A program made the translations under genes and the position numbers. Of a stretch of 64,000 nt of DNA, positions 39,179 to 49,077 are shown piece after piece (position 1 is the first letter of the stretch; every line of letters begins with the position of its first letter). Below the pieces are notes generated by a model. The model was given only the letters and a program-made list of their open reading frames with translations. It searched no databases and was not told the DNA's origin. Source of the stretch: Mesorhizobium sp. B2-3-4 (GTDB lineage: Bacteria; Pseudomonadota; Alphaproteobacteria; Rhizobiales; Rhizobiaceae); the NCBI RefSeq assembly GCF_006442315.1, contig NZ_VFVY01000001.1, positions 607,566 to 671,565 of the forward strand, written 5' to 3'.

Positions 39179-40346
39179 TCGCTCTCTTGATGCACCCCAT
39201 CACCACCTGCGCGGCGATGTCTCCCGATGGCTTGTCCGTTGTCATGCGTCGTGAAATCTCGCCAAAACCGTCTTTCTGCCAGGCGCGCATGCCGGTGTCG
39301 GCCAGCAGCGCTTCGAGCTGGCGCGCCAGATTGTTCGGTTTGACGTATTCGTTGTAGAATTCCGGGATCAACGCGCGATCCGATATCAGGTTGGGCAGCA
39401 GGGCCGACCAGACGGAAACCAGATAGGGCGCGACGATGCGAGCAAGCGGGTCAAGCCGGTAGCACGAAATCATCGGCACGCCCGACAGCGCCAGTTCCAG
39501 CGAGACGGTGCCGGATGCGATCAACGCCGCATCGGCCTTGCCGAAGGCCTGCCATTTGCGCTCCGGCTCGAGGATAAGCTCGGGCTTTTCGTCCCAGCGC
39601 GTAACCGCCGACCGCACGGTATCGGCGACATGCGGAACCGTCGGCAGCAACAGCCGCAGACGATGTCCGCGCGCGCGCAGCATCGACACCGTCTCGCCGA
39701 AGGGTTCGATCAGCCGCCTGACCTCACCACGCCGTGAGCCGGGCAGGACAAGCAGCGTCTTCACGCGGTCTGGCGAAAGATCGCGTGGCTGGGCCTGCGC
39801 CCTGGCAGCCGACTGCACACCTGGATCATGCGTCAGGCGATGGCCGACATAGGTGCCGGGCGGGCCGCCCAGCCGTTCGAGTTCCTTTACCTCGAAGGGC
39901 AGGATGCACAGAATATGGTCGACATAGGGCTTCATCGCCACCGCCCTGCACGGCCGCCACGCCCACACGCTCGGGCAGACATAGTGGACGATCGGGATCG
40001 ACGGGTTGGCCGCACGCACCTTCTTGGCTACGCGCAGCGAAAAATCCGGGCTGTCGATGGTGATCAGGCAGTCCGGCTTGGCATCCGCAACCAGCCCCGC
40101 CATCTGTCCGATCCGCCGCATCAGGCGCGGCAGGTCACGCAGGACCGCGCTGAAGCCCATCAGCGCGACCTCGCCGGCGTCGAATGGCGAAACCAGCCCA
40201 AGTGCCTGCAGATGGCGGCCGCCGAGGCCGACCAGTTGCACATCCCGGCCTGTCGTCTGACGCAACGCCTTGATGATGTCGGCGCCAAGCAGGTCGCCGG
40301 ACTCTTCGCCCGCGACGATCGCGATCTTCAGCGCTCTCTCCGCCAT
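39174..40346 (-). CDS. lpxB: Lipid-A-disaccharide synthase
   Basis: Glycosyltransferase (GT19) that joins lipid X and UDP-diacylglucosamine to form the lipid A disaccharide at the inner membrane. The protein has 390 residues. Conserved segments are KIAIVAGEESGDLLGADIIKAL (about 7-28), VHYVCPSVWAWRPCRA (about 125), LPFEVKELERLG..GTYVGHRLTHD, and LLVLPGSRRGEVRRL. The ATG at 40346 lies two bases before the stop region of lpxI, so the genes are coupled. It is the last gene of the long minus-strand operon and its stop lies in a repeat array. Confidence 0.96.
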   Translation of the reverse strand: MAERALKIAIVAGEESGDLLGADIIKALRQTTGRDVQLVGLGGRHLQALGLVSPFDAGEVALMGFSAVLRDLPRLMRRIGQMAGLVADAKPDCLITIDSPDFSLRVAKKVRAANPSIPIVHYVCPSVWAWRPCRAVAMKPYVDHILCILPFEVKELERLGGPPGTYVGHRLTHDPGVQSAARAQAQPRDLSPDRVKTLLVLPGSRRGEVRRLIEPFGETVSMLRARGHRLRLLLPTVPHVADTVRSAVTRWDEKPELILEPERKWQAFGKADAALIASGTVSLELALSGVPMISCYRLDPLARIVAPYLVSVWSALLPNLISDRALIPEFYNEYVKPNNLARQLEALLADTGMRAWQKDGFGEISRRMTTDKPSGDIAAQVVMGCIKRAK

Positions 40347-40347
40347 A

Positions 40348-41253
40348 TCAGGACTCCGCTGCGGCCAGGCCGACGATGAACAGTCCAAGCTCATTGGCAC
40401 GCGAGAGGGTCGCGGGACCTTCGAGGATCAGCGAGCGCCCCGCTTCGACGGCAATGCCAGCAAGCCCGGCCGCATGCGCTGCATCCACCGTCTGCGGTCC
40501 CATAGAAGGGAGATCCGCGCGCAACTCCTGGCCGGGCTTGGCGCATTTGACTAGAACGCCGCGCGTCTTGCCGGCAATCCGGCCATGGTCGCGCAGCAGC
40601 CGGGCGCGGTCCAGCAATCCGGCGGTGCCTTCGATGCCTTCAAGCGCGATGGTTCGGCCGCCGATCGCGATCGCTGCCTGGCCGATATCGAGCGCACCGA
40701 TGGCCTTTGCCGCCGTAAAACCCGCCTCGATGTCGCGCCAGTCCGATTTCCGGGGCGCGGCCCTGGTCAACACCCCCTCGGCGGCGACAAGGTTGGGCAC
40801 GATCTCGTGAGCGCCCACGACCCTTATCCCCCGGGCCTCGAGCCCGCGCGCCACCACCTTGAGCAGACCGTCGTCGCCACGCGCCAAGGCCATGAAAACG
40901 ACGGGGATCACGGCAAGCAGGCTGAGGCTCGGACGCAGCCGGCTCAGTCTCGGCCTGCGTTTTATCTCGCCGGCAAGCACGAGATGGGTAATGCGGTTTC
41001 GCTTGAGCAGCGGAACCAGCGATCCGATCGCCTCGAGTGCAAGGGTCTCATGCTGGTATCGGCAGAGCTCGGCCAGACGGTCGGCCTCACCCTCCATGAG
41101 CACGATGAAGGGCGGATGGCCCTGTTCGGCCAGACCAGTGGCGACCTCGACCGGAAGGCTGCCGCCGCCGGCGATGATGCCGACCCTGGCATCGCGCGGG
41201 AGATCAAAACCGGTCGCGGCTTCCTCAGCCTTCGTCATCGGTATCGTCGCCAT
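40348..41253 (-). CDS. lpxI: UDP-2,3-diacylglucosamine diphosphatase LpxI
   Basis: Hydrolyses UDP-2,3-diacylglucosamine to lipid X, replacing the unrelated LpxH used by enterobacteria. The protein has about 301 residues. The N-terminal domain shows VGIIAGGGSLPVEVATGL (about 25-42) and the C-terminal DUF1009 domain has GLLDRARLLRDH, VLVKCAKPGQELRADLPSMGPQTVDAAHAAGLAGIAVEAG (about 230-275), containing the family's conserved Asp. Start 41253 overlaps the end of lpxA; an ATG at 41238 is a shorter alternative. It lies between lpxA and lpxB, the usual alphaproteobacterial place. Confidence 0.92.
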   Translation of the reverse strand: MATIPMTKAEEAATGFDLPRDARVGIIAGGGSLPVEVATGLAEQGHPPFIVLMEGEADRLAELCRYQHETLALEAIGSLVPLLKRNRITHLVLAGEIKRRPRLSRLRPSLSLLAVIPVVFMALARGDDGLLKVVARGLEARGIRVVGAHEIVPNLVAAEGVLTRAAPRKSDWRDIEAGFTAAKAIGALDIGQAAIAIGGRTIALEGIEGTAGLLDRARLLRDHGRIAGKTRGVLVKCAKPGQELRADLPSMGPQTVDAAHAAGLAGIAVEAGRSLILEGPATLSRANELGLFIVGLAAAES

Positions 41254-42058
41254 CACCGCCCTTGAGCGATGGCACCGCATAGTGCCGCTTGCCGCGGCTG
41301 GCGATGAAGTCGATGATCTTCATCGCGGTCGCTGACGAGGCGAACTCCGCCTTGGCGAGCTCGATGTTCTCGCCGACGGTGCGGGAGCGGTCGAAGATCG
41401 TCCTGTAAGCCTTGCGCAGCAGATAGATCTCGGAGCGCGGCAGGCCGGCCCGCTTGAGACCGATGATGTTCAGGCCACGCAAGCTGGCGCGGTTGCCGAC
41501 GGCGATGGCATAGGGAATGACGTCGCCGACAAAAGCCGAGCACCCGCCAAGAAAGGCATTGTCGCCGACCCGCACGAATTGATGGACGGCACTGAGACCG
41601 CCAATATAGACGTTGTCGCCGATTTCGCAGTGTCCGCCCAGCGTTGCGCCGTTGGCGAAGGTGGCGTTCTTGCCGACGACGCAATCATGGGCGATGTGGG
41701 CATAGGCCAGGAAATTGCCATTGTCGCCGACCGTCGTTTCGCCACGGCTGGTATCGGTGCCGACATGCATGGTGACGCCTTCGCGGATGGTGCAGTTGGC
41801 ACCGATGACGAGCGTGGTGCGCCCGCCCTTGTGCTTGGTGTTCTGCGGCGGCGCACCCAATGTCGCCATCGGATAGACCTTGGTCGAGGCGCCGATGGTG
41901 GTCGCGCCCATCACCGAGACATGGCTGACCAGTTCGACACCGTCGCCGATCGCCGCCTCGGCGCTGACATGGCAGAACGGCCCGATGCGCACACCCTGGC
42001 CGATTTGGGCGCCTTCTTCCACGACGGAGGAAGGGTGGATTGACGTGTTGATTTTCAT
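41225..42058 (-). CDS. lpxA: UDP-N-acetylglucosamine acyltransferase
   Basis: First enzyme of lipid A synthesis; transfers a 3-hydroxyacyl chain from ACP to UDP-GlcNAc. The protein has 277 residues with a left-handed parallel beta-helix made of hexapeptide repeats ([LIV]G.... pattern, about 1-190) and a helical C-terminus (NIIGLKRAGLPRSEIYLLRKAYR). The catalytic His lies in AYAHIAHDCVVG. ATG 42058 (MKINTSIHPSSVV) is preferred to a GTG two codons earlier. It starts 13 bases after fabZ and overlaps lpxI. Confidence 0.96.
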   Translation of the reverse strand: MKINTSIHPSSVVEEGAQIGQGVRIGPFCHVSAEAAIGDGVELVSHVSVMGATTIGASTKVYPMATLGAPPQNTKHKGGRTTLVIGANCTIREGVTMHVGTDTSRGETTVGDNGNFLAYAHIAHDCVVGKNATFANGATLGGHCEIGDNVYIGGLSAVHQFVRVGDNAFLGGCSAFVGDVIPYAIAVGNRASLRGLNIIGLKRAGLPRSEIYLLRKAYRTIFDRSRTVGENIELAKAEFASSATAMKIIDFIASRGKRHYAVPSLKGGDGDDTDDEG

Positions 42059-42071
42059 AGGCACTCGATCG

Positions 42072-42539
42072 TCAGTCGCTGGTGACCATCATCGCTGAAA
42101 TCTCGGCCTCGGCTGCCTTGGCGCCTTCTACCAGGGCCTCGCAGGCGAATTTCAGCAGGTTGCCGCGCTTCTTGATTTTCTTGACATGGATCTTCAACTG
42201 GTCGCCGGGGACGACCGGTTTGCGGAATTTGGCGTTGTCGATGGTCAGGAAATAGACCAGCGACGGCTTGGACGCTCCGAGGCTGCGGATGCAGATGGCG
42301 CCAGCCGTCTGTGCCATGGCCTCGACGATCAGCACGCCCGGCATCACCGGCTGCTCCGGGAAATGCCCCTGAAAATGCGGCTCGTTTATGGTCACGTTCT
42401 TGATGCCGACGGCGGAATCGTCGCCATCGATGTCGACGATGCGGTCGATCATCAGAAAGGGATAGCGGTGCGGCAGGAGCTTCATCAGCCCCAATATGTC
42501 GACCGCTTCCAGCGTTGTCGCCGCCACCATGTCAGCCAT
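42072..42539 (-). CDS. fabZ: 3-hydroxyacyl-[ACP] dehydratase FabZ
   Basis: Dehydrates 3-hydroxyacyl-ACP in fatty acid synthesis and competes with LpxA for that intermediate. The protein has 155 residues with one hot-dog domain. The active-site motif is [16 protein letters not shown] (about 59-74), with the His and the following Glu, and [13 protein letters not shown] is the usual start of the fold. It overlaps lpxD by eight bases, which fits coupled expression of lipid A and fatty acid enzymes. Confidence 0.96.
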   Translation of the reverse strand: MADMVAATTLEAVDILGLMKLLPHRYPFLMIDRIVDIDGDDSAVGIKNVTINEPHFQGHFPEQPVMPGVLIVEAMAQTAGAICIRSLGASKPSLVYFLTIDNAKFRKPVVPGDQLKIHVKKIKKRGNLLKFACEALVEGAKAAEAEISAMMVTSD

Positions 42540-43587
42540 TGTCCTTGCCCTGCTTGCGTGCCCTGGCCATCGTGCGCAACATGGCTATCTCTCGCATGGC
42601 TTCCGCCATCGGCTGTGCCGGATAGCCACCCCAGATCTCGCCGGCCGGAACGTTGCTCATAAATCCACTTCTGGCGGCAAGCTTGGCACCCGTACCGATC
42701 GTCAGATGATCCGCGAGCCCGACGCCACCGCCCATGGTGACATTGTCACCCACCACCACGGAACCGGAAATACCTGAAAGCCCGGCCACTATGCAATTGC
42801 GACCGATGCGGACGTTATGGGCGATCTGCACGAGATTGTCGATCTTGGAGCCCTGCCCGATGATCGTATCGGACATGGCGCCGCGATCGACAGTGGAATT
42901 GGAGCCGATCTCGACATCGTCCTGGATGACGACCCGTCCGATCTGCGGCACGCGTTCCGGCCCCTTGGCGCCGCCGACAAAGCCAAAGCCGTCCTGGCCG
43001 ATCCTGGCGCCGCCATGGATGATGACCCGATTGCCGATCAGCGCGTACTGGACGCTGGCGCCCGGGCCGATATAGCCGTCACGGCCAATCTGGCAGGACT
43101 GTCCGATGACGGCGTTGGGCGCGATAACAGTGCCCCTGCCGATGGAAACCCCCGGCCCGACGACCGCGCCTGCCTCGATGATGACGCCGGGCTCGACATG
43201 CGCGCTCGGGTCGACATGTGCGTGCGGTGAAACGCCGGTTTCGCCGGTCATCGGTCCAGGCGTGGCGGCTGTCGGGAACAGCAGGCGCCCGATCAGCGCG
43301 AACGCCTGTTGCGGCCGCGGATGTATGAGAACGGCAACACTGGAGGGCGCCTTGCCGGCGAACTCGGCCGGGCACAGCACCGCGGCCGCCCGCAGCGAAG
43401 GCATCAGCGCGGAATTACGCCTGCCGTCGACGAAGACGAGCGCATTTTCACCGCCTTCATTGGCTGGCGCCAGCGCTTCGATCAAAACGTCGGACTGGCC
43501 GGAATCGACAAGCACCGAGCCGGTCAGATTCGCGACTTCGGCCGCCGTATACCGGCGTGATGGCGCGAAGAACACCGGATCGGTCAT
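42532..43587 (-). CDS. lpxD: UDP-3-O-acylglucosamine N-acyltransferase
   Basis: Third enzyme of lipid A synthesis; adds the N-linked hydroxyacyl chain. The protein has 351 residues: an N-terminal uridine-binding domain (about 1-110, containing [19 protein letters not shown]), a hexapeptide-repeat beta-helix (about 115-310) and a short C-terminal helix. The catalytic His is in [10 protein letters not shown] and the QDGFGFV segment is conserved. A 76-bp gap with a hairpin separates it from bamA. Confidence 0.96.
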   Translation of the reverse strand: MTDPVFFAPSRRYTAAEVANLTGSVLVDSGQSDVLIEALAPANEGGENALVFVDGRRNSALMPSLRAAAVLCPAEFAGKAPSSVAVLIHPRPQQAFALIGRLLFPTAATPGPMTGETGVSPHAHVDPSAHVEPGVIIEAGAVVGPGVSIGRGTVIAPNAVIGQSCQIGRDGYIGPGASVQYALIGNRVIIHGGARIGQDGFGFVGGAKGPERVPQIGRVVIQDDVEIGSNSTVDRGAMSDTIIGQGSKIDNLVQIAHNVRIGRNCIVAGLSGISGSVVVGDNVTMGGGVGLADHLTIGTGAKLAARSGFMSNVPAGEIWGGYPAQPMAEAMREIAMLRTMARARKQGKDNG

Positions 43588-43621
43588 TCCAGAAGCTATA
43601 TCCAGCTAGGTCGGAACATTT

Positions 43622-43646
43622 CTCCCGGATCCAGAAAATCCGGGAG
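43622..43646 (-). terminator. Hairpin after bamA
   Basis: Arms CTCCCGGAT and ATCCGGGAG (9 bp) with a 7-nt loop lie 18 bp past the bamA stop. There is no T-run on the minus strand, so it may act as a processing or stability hairpin or as a partial terminator before lpxD. Confidence 0.55.
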
Positions 43647-43663
43647 CATCGTTGGCCGCCCGA

Positions 43664-46042
43664 TCAGAAGCGGGTCGATATGCCGAAGTTGAATTCCTGC
43701 ACGTCGTCGCTCGCTTCCTTCTTGACCGGGATCGCATAGTCGATGCGGATCGGCCCAAACGGCGACGCCCACATCAGGCCGAGACCGACCGAGGCGCGCA
43801 ACTTCATGCCGGTCGACGACTGATCGACCAGGCTCTGATCTGCAATCTTGCTGCCATAGAGGGTCGCCGCGTCCGCGAACACCGCGCCACGCAGACCGAA
43901 GCTTTCCGGAATGACCGGCAGCGGGAACTGGGCTTCAGCCGAAGCATTGAAATAGGTCGTGCCGCCCAGGTGATCGCCGCTAGTGCCCGATGCGACCGGA
44001 CCGATGCCGTTATAGGCAAAGCCGCGGATGATGCGGTCGGTGCTCTGGAACTGATCGAAGATGCGCAGTTCACCGTCGCTGCCATAACCCTCGACGTGAC
44101 CCGCGCCACCCGAAATGAGGCCGACGAGGTCGAGCTGTTCCGACAGCGTCTGGTAGATGCTGCCGCGCCCCGTGATCTTGACGAACTTGGCATCGCCGCC
44201 GAGACCCGCGACCTCGACGGTCGTGTTGGCATAGATACCTTCATGCGGGTTCTTCATGTCGTCGATGGTGTTGTAGACCAGCCCCAAGCTGACCGACGAC
44301 TTGATCCACGGGCTCTGTTCAATGCCGTCCAGGATGGCCTGAGAGATGTTACAGGTACCCTGCGGAACCGCATCGGTGGGGTTGCAGCTATCGTCAACCT
44401 TATACTTCTCTTGCGAGATGTTGTACGCGAGCTGTGTCGTGATGTTGTTGGTGATCGGCAGCCCGAAGCGGATCGTCGCGCCGGTGGTGTCGCTGTCGTA
44501 ATTGTTGTTGTATTCGCGCGTCGACTTGTAGATGTCGAAGCCGGCCGCGATGCGCCGCCCGAGGAAATAGGGCTCGGTGAAGGACAGGCTGTAGTCGCGC
44601 GAGTTCTTGCCGCCGCCGGCCGACACCTTGATGAACTGGCCGCGGCCGAGGAAGTTGCGCTCGGTGATCGAACCCTCGACGGTCGGTCCCGCCGAATCGC
44701 CGCCGGTCGAATAGCCGGCGCCGATCGAGAACTCACCCGTCGACTTCTCGACCACGTCGACAACCAGAACGACCTGGTCGGGCGCGGAGCCAGGCACAGT
44801 CGAGATATCGACTTTGTCAAAATAATTCAGGTCTTCCAGGCGCTTCTTAGCGCGCTGGATGAGCACCTGGTTGAACGCGTCGCCTTCGCTGACGTCGAAT
44901 TCGCGGCGGATCACGTAGTCACGCGTGCGGTCGTTGCCACGGATCTCGATGCGCTCGACATAGGCCTTGGTGCCCTGGTCGACGGTGTACACCACCGAGA
45001 TCGTGTGGTTCTCGAAGTTGCGGTCGCCACGCGGCGTCACCTGCGCGAAGGCATAGCCGGAGCCGGCCACCTTCTCCGTCAGCGCGATGATGGAGTCTTC
45101 GACGTCCTTGGCATTGTAGACGTCGCCCTTGCGGGTTTCGACCACCGATTCCAGCGACTTCGAGTCGACTTCCGGGATCGTGCTCTCGACGCTGATGTCG
45201 CCGAAATTGTAACGATCGCCTTCCTGGACGGTGATGGTGACCGTGTATTTGTTGGTTGCACTGTCGAGCTCGCCGACAGCGGATACGACCTGGAAATCCG
45301 CATAACCGTGATTGTAGTAGAAGCGCCGCAGCAGCTCCTGGTCGGCGCGCAGCTTGTCTTCGTCATAGACGTCGTCGCGCAGGATGAACGAGACCCAGGA
45401 CGAACGCTTGGTGTTGATCACATCCGACAGGCGACGGCTGGAATAGGCGCTGTTGCCGACGAAATTGATCGCCGCGATCTGCGTGCGGTCGCCTTCGGTG
45501 ATGTGGAACACCACATTCACCCGGTTGTCGCCGAGTTCCATGACCTGCGAGGTCACGCCCGCATCGTCGCGGCCGATGCGCTTGTAGGCTGCCTTGACCG
45601 CCTCGACGTCCGAATCGAGCGTCGCCTGGGAGAAGGTACCGCGCGGCTTCAGCTGAACCGCGGCCTGGAGTGCGTTGTCCTTGAGCTTCTTGTTGCCCTG
45701 GAACAGCACCTGGTTGACGACCTTGTATTCGGAAACCTTGACCACCAGGGTCGAGCCGACCTGGTTGATCTGGACATCCGAGAACAGGCCGGTGCCGAAC
45801 AGCGCCTTGACCGCACTGTCGATATCGGAACTCGAGAAGGCTTTGCCGGGCTTGATGGTGATGTAGTTGCGGATCGTTTCAGCGTCGACGCGCTGGTTGC
45901 CGCTCACTTCCACTCTGCTGACGACAGCGGCTTCGGCCGCCGATGTGGCAACGAACTGCACTGCGAGCGCACCTGGTACGACCAGAGCGGCGGACAGTGC
46001 CGCCGCTGACGCGGCGTTTAGAAACTTGGATGCTGCCTTCAT
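43664..46042 (-). CDS. bamA: Outer-membrane protein assembly factor BamA
   Basis: Core of the BAM machine that inserts beta-barrel proteins into the outer membrane. The protein has 792 residues: a signal peptide (about 1-36, ending near SAAEA), five POTRA domains (about 40-370; e.g. VVSRVEVSGNQRVDAETIRNYI opens the first) and a C-terminal barrel (about 375-792). Barrel hallmarks are GRGQFIKVSAGGG, the conserved RGF in DRIIRGFAYNGIGP (loop 6 VRGF-type motif), and the final FNFGISTRF with terminal Phe. A leader hairpin lies just upstream. Confidence 0.97.
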   Translation of the reverse strand: MKAASKFLNAASAAALSAALVVPGALAVQFVATSAAEAAVVSRVEVSGNQRVDAETIRNYITIKPGKAFSSSDIDSAVKALFGTGLFSDVQINQVGSTLVVKVSEYKVVNQVLFQGNKKLKDNALQAAVQLKPRGTFSQATLDSDVEAVKAAYKRIGRDDAGVTSQVMELGDNRVNVVFHITEGDRTQIAAINFVGNSAYSSRRLSDVINTKRSSWVSFILRDDVYDEDKLRADQELLRRFYYNHGYADFQVVSAVGELDSATNKYTVTITVQEGDRYNFGDISVESTIPEVDSKSLESVVETRKGDVYNAKDVEDSIIALTEKVAGSGYAFAQVTPRGDRNFENHTISVVYTVDQGTKAYVERIEIRGNDRTRDYVIRREFDVSEGDAFNQVLIQRAKKRLEDLNYFDKVDISTVPGSAPDQVVLVVDVVEKSTGEFSIGAGYSTGGDSAGPTVEGSITERNFLGRGQFIKVSAGGGKNSRDYSLSFTEPYFLGRRIAAGFDIYKSTREYNNNYDSDTTGATIRFGLPITNNITTQLAYNISQEKYKVDDSCNPTDAVPQGTCNISQAILDGIEQSPWIKSSVSLGLVYNTIDDMKNPHEGIYANTTVEVAGLGGDAKFVKITGRGSIYQTLSEQLDLVGLISGGAGHVEGYGSDGELRIFDQFQSTDRIIRGFAYNGIGPVASGTSGDHLGGTTYFNASAEAQFPLPVIPESFGLRGAVFADAATLYGSKIADQSLVDQSSTGMKLRASVGLGLMWASPFGPIRIDYAIPVKKEASDDVQEFNFGISTRF

Positions 46043-46056
46043 CGGGCTTAATAACC

Positions 46057-46084
46057 TTTTCTCGTAGTCCCCACGGCGAGAAAA
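46057..46084 (-). promoter_or_regulatory. Hairpin in the bamA 5' leader
   Basis: Arms TTTTCTCG (46057-46064) and CGAGAAAA (46077-46084) with a 12-nt loop end 15 bases before the bamA start. The start-proximal arm abuts the likely ribosome binding sequence (AAAAGG), so folding could affect translation. The rest of the 217-bp rseP-bamA spacer shows nothing clear. Confidence 0.4.
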
Positions 46085-46259
46085 CCGGACGTGCGGTCAT
46101 TTCCCCTACCGTATTAACCGGATTTTCCCTACACGCAAGGCTTCTGGTTAATTTGTATTTACTTAACCCTGTTGCGTGGCTTTCGCGTCACTCATATCCC
46201 CGTGCATGGTAAACGGCGTCTCAACATCGCCCATGCCAAAGCCAAATTCCTTCATGATT

Positions 46260-47402
46260 TCAGCACCCAAACAGATCGTTCCAGAATACGAAACCCATGA
46301 AGCACAGCACCAGGAGCAGACCGGCCCGATAGGCCATTTCCATCATCCGTTCCGACACCGGCCGGCGGATGACAGCCTCCACCCCGTAGAACAACAGATG
46401 GCCGCCGTCGAGGGGGGGAATCGGCAAAAGGTTTAGAATGCCTATCCCGACCGACAAGAGCGCGACAAGCTGCACCAGCCACTCGAAACCGAGTTTGGCG
46501 GCCTTGCCGGCCATGTCAGCAATCTTGACCGGACCGCCCAACTGGCATTTGTCCTCGCGCCCGACCACGAAACGCTGCAAAAACTGGCCCGTGCGCTGGA
46601 TGACATGGCCCGTTTCCTCGACGGCCGCCGCCACCGCCCCAACCGGCGTGTAGGTGATGAGGCGAGGCTGGCCGAGTTCCTTGTTGTTGACGACGCCGAT
46701 CACCGCAACCTTGACCTTGTTGCCGAGCGCGTCCTCCTGCTCCATCAGCTGCGGTGTCGCGGTCACCGTCACTTCCTTGCCGTTGCGCAGCATGACGAAG
46801 GTGATGATGTCGCCGGCCCGGCCCGAAACCAGCCGCTGCACGTCGCCGAACGTCTCGACCTTGCTGCCGTCGACGCTGACGAATCGGTCGCCAGGCAAGA
46901 TGCCGGCCCTGGCCGCCGGACTGTCCGCGGTGACCTCCGCCACCATCGGCTCCGCGACATAGCGTCCATAGGCCCCGAACAGAACGGAAAAGACGACGAT
47001 CGTCAGCAGGAAATTGAACAGCGGCCCGGCCACCACCGTCGCCGCGCGCTTCCAGATCGCCTGGGTGTGGAAGGCAATCTTGCGCTCCTCGTCGGTGAGC
47101 GTTTCAAGCTCTTCCGACGACGGCTGGGTGGAGGTGGCGTTCATGTCGCCGACGAATTTGACATAGCCGCCAAGCGGTATGGCGCAAAGCTTCCAGCGTG
47201 TGCCATGGCTGTCGTTGAAGCCGACGAGTTCCGGGCCGAAGCCGATCGAGAAGGCCCGGACCCCGATGCCGCACCAGCGGCCGACGAGATAGTGGCCCAT
47301 TTCATGGACGAACACGACCACGGTCAGCACGAAGAGAAACGGCACCAGCGTGCCGAGAAAGAAGCCTTCCGTGCTGAAAATCGCGTGAAGAATCTCGTTC
47401 AA
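46260..47402 (-). CDS. rseP: RIP zinc metalloprotease RseP (site-2 protease)
   Basis: Intramembrane protease that cleaves anti-sigma factors and signal-peptide remnants. The protein has 380 residues. The zinc motif is FVHEMGH (about 32-38) in the first helix, a single PDZ-like domain follows (about 130-220, SPAARAGILPGDRFVSVDG), and the third metal ligand is in NLLPIPPLDGGHL near the C-terminus. It lies between cdsA and bamA, the standard position; a 95-bp gap precedes it, where some bacteria have dxr. Confidence 0.95.
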   Translation of the reverse strand: MNEILHAIFSTEGFFLGTLVPFLFVLTVVVFVHEMGHYLVGRWCGIGVRAFSIGFGPELVGFNDSHGTRWKLCAIPLGGYVKFVGDMNATSTQPSSEELETLTDEERKIAFHTQAIWKRAATVVAGPLFNFLLTIVVFSVLFGAYGRYVAEPMVAEVTADSPAARAGILPGDRFVSVDGSKVETFGDVQRLVSGRAGDIITFVMLRNGKEVTVTATPQLMEQEDALGNKVKVAVIGVVNNKELGQPRLITYTPVGAVAAAVEETGHVIQRTGQFLQRFVVGREDKCQLGGPVKIADMAGKAAKLGFEWLVQLVALLSVGIGILNLLPIPPLDGGHLLFYGVEAVIRRPVSERMMEMAYRAGLLLVLCFMGFVFWNDLFGC

Positions 47403-47497
47403 TTCAGGCCCTCAAATTCTTCCGCGGTCGCGCTGTGACTGTGACATCAATCCAGGCGAATCCAAGGCGCACGCGCCAGATCGTGGAACGGCATCCT

Positions 47498-48313
47498 TCA
47501 AATGGGAAACAGCCCCTGCGCCGGATGCTCGGCGCCCGCCGAGATCCAGCCGATGACGTATAGGGCAAGGGCGGCCGCGACAAGCCCGTCGACACGATCC
47601 ATGATGCCGCCATGGCCAGGGATCAGCACACCCGAATCCTTGCAGCCGTGCCGCCGTTTGACCCAGGATTCGAAAAGGTCGCCGGCCTGGGCGACGACGG
47701 ACAGAACGAGTGCCACAAGGCCGAGCAACGCCAGATTGCCGGCGCCGGCAATCACGGCGAGCACGAGCCCGGCGACGACGCCGCCGACCGCTCCTCCGAG
47801 CGCGCCACTGCGGGTCTTGCCAGGTGAAATCGACGGCGCCAGCTTGGGACCGCCGACGGCGCGTCCGACGAAATAGGCAAAAATGTCGGTCGCCCAGACG
47901 ACCGCGAACAGGAACAGGATGGCGACGAGGCCTGCATGGTCGCCGTCCCGCAGCAATGCAAGCGACAGGCCGGACATGCTAGCATAGGCAAGGCCGCCGG
48001 CGTCCCACTGGCCGATCTTGCGAACCCCGGCGGTGATCGCAATTACCGCAACCAGGACCACGACGAGCGGCAGCAACCACAAGGCAGGCAGGCCGGCGAT
48101 CAAGCCGCCGATGAAAATGACCATCAGCGCTTCCGGCAGGAAACCGAGCCCTTCGGCCGCGGCGGGCCGCGCCATGCGTGTCCACTCATAAAAGATCAAT
48201 GCCGACATGACCGCGCACAGCAGCCGGAAAGGCAGGCCGCCAAGCCAGGTCAGACCAAGGGCGACAATGGCAAGCACGACCGCCGAGATGACACGCAGCT
48301 GAAGGTTGCTCAT
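47498..48313 (-). CDS. cdsA: Phosphatidate cytidylyltransferase
   Basis: Makes CDP-diacylglycerol for phospholipid synthesis in the inner membrane. The protein has 271 residues and about seven or eight hydrophobic segments. Near the C-terminus the full CdsA signature [21 protein letters not shown] is present, ending in MDRVD. The ATG at 48313 overlaps the uppS stop (ATGA); longer open frame upstream is antisense or overlapping sequence and is not used. Confidence 0.95.
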   Translation of the reverse strand: MSNLQLRVISAVVLAIVALGLTWLGGLPFRLLCAVMSALIFYEWTRMARPAAAEGLGFLPEALMVIFIGGLIAGLPALWLLPLVVVLVAVIAITAGVRKIGQWDAGGLAYASMSGLSLALLRDGDHAGLVAILFLFAVVWATDIFAYFVGRAVGGPKLAPSISPGKTRSGALGGAVGGVVAGLVLAVIAGAGNLALLGLVALVLSVVAQAGDLFESWVKRRHGCKDSGVLIPGHGGIMDRVDGLVAAALALYVIGWISAGAEHPAQGLFPI

Positions 48314-49044
48314 CCCGCGGCCGGCCGCGAAGCGACGTCCTGCGGTCCCAGTCCGCCAAAGCGGCGCTCGCGGCCGGCAAATTCGCGCAAGGCCTCGGCG
48401 AGATGCTCGCGGCTGAAATCGGGCCAGTAGCACGGCAGGAAGACGAGTTCGCTGTAGGCGGCCTGCCACAGCAGGAAATTGGACAGGCGAAGCTCGCCGC
48501 TGGTTCGGATGACAAGTTCCGGATCGGGAATGCCTTGCGTGTCGAGAGCGCCGGCAAAGCTTTCCGCTGTGATCGCTTCGCTGTCGATCTCCCCGCGCGC
48601 GACCGCCGCGGCAAGCTTGCGCGCTGTGCGCACGATCTCGTCGCGCCCGCCATAATTGAAGGCGATCACCAGCGTCAGCGAGGTGTTGTGCATCGTCAGC
48701 GATTCGGCTTCCTCGAGCAGCCCTCTGATGTCGGCCTGCAGCCCTGCCCGATCACCGATGATCCTGACCCGCACGCCGCTCTGATGCAGTTCGGCGAGAT
48801 CGCGACGGATGAACAGCTTCAATAGCCCCATGAGGTCGCTGACCTCGGATTTCGGCCGCGACCAGTTTTCCGAGGAAAAAGCATAGACGGTCAGGAAGGA
48901 GATGCCGAGGCCGGGAGCGGCGCGCACAGCCTTGCGCAACGCCTCGACGCCGGCGCGATGACCCGCGAGCCTCGGCATGCCGCGCGCCTTGGCCCAGCGT
49001 CCATTCCCATCCATGATGATCGCGACATGCGCGGGCGTTGTCAT
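48310..49044 (-). CDS. uppS: Undecaprenyl diphosphate synthase
   Basis: Builds the C55 isoprenoid carrier for peptidoglycan and O-antigen. The protein has 244 residues. The substrate Asp is in [14 protein letters not shown] (about 9-22), and further conserved parts are [16 protein letters not shown] and [25 protein letters not shown]. Its stop overlaps the cdsA start by four bases. There is a 33-bp gap to frr. Confidence 0.96.
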   Translation of the reverse strand: MTTPAHVAIIMDGNGRWAKARGMPRLAGHRAGVEALRKAVRAAPGLGISFLTVYAFSSENWSRPKSEVSDLMGLLKLFIRRDLAELHQSGVRVRIIGDRAGLQADIRGLLEEAESLTMHNTSLTLVIAFNYGGRDEIVRTARKLAAAVARGEIDSEAITAESFAGALDTQGIPDPELVIRTSGELRLSNFLLWQAAYSELVFLPCYWPDFSREHLAEALREFAGRERRFGGLGPQDVASRPAAG

Positions 49045-49077
49045 GGTCTCGCTTTCGGGTCAGCCGGGGGCCAACCC

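Noticed and set aside
43652..46009. A 785-codon open frame on the plus strand opposite bamA
   Set aside because: It mirrors bamA almost exactly, is extremely rich in Arg, Asp and Val, and has no recognisable domain.
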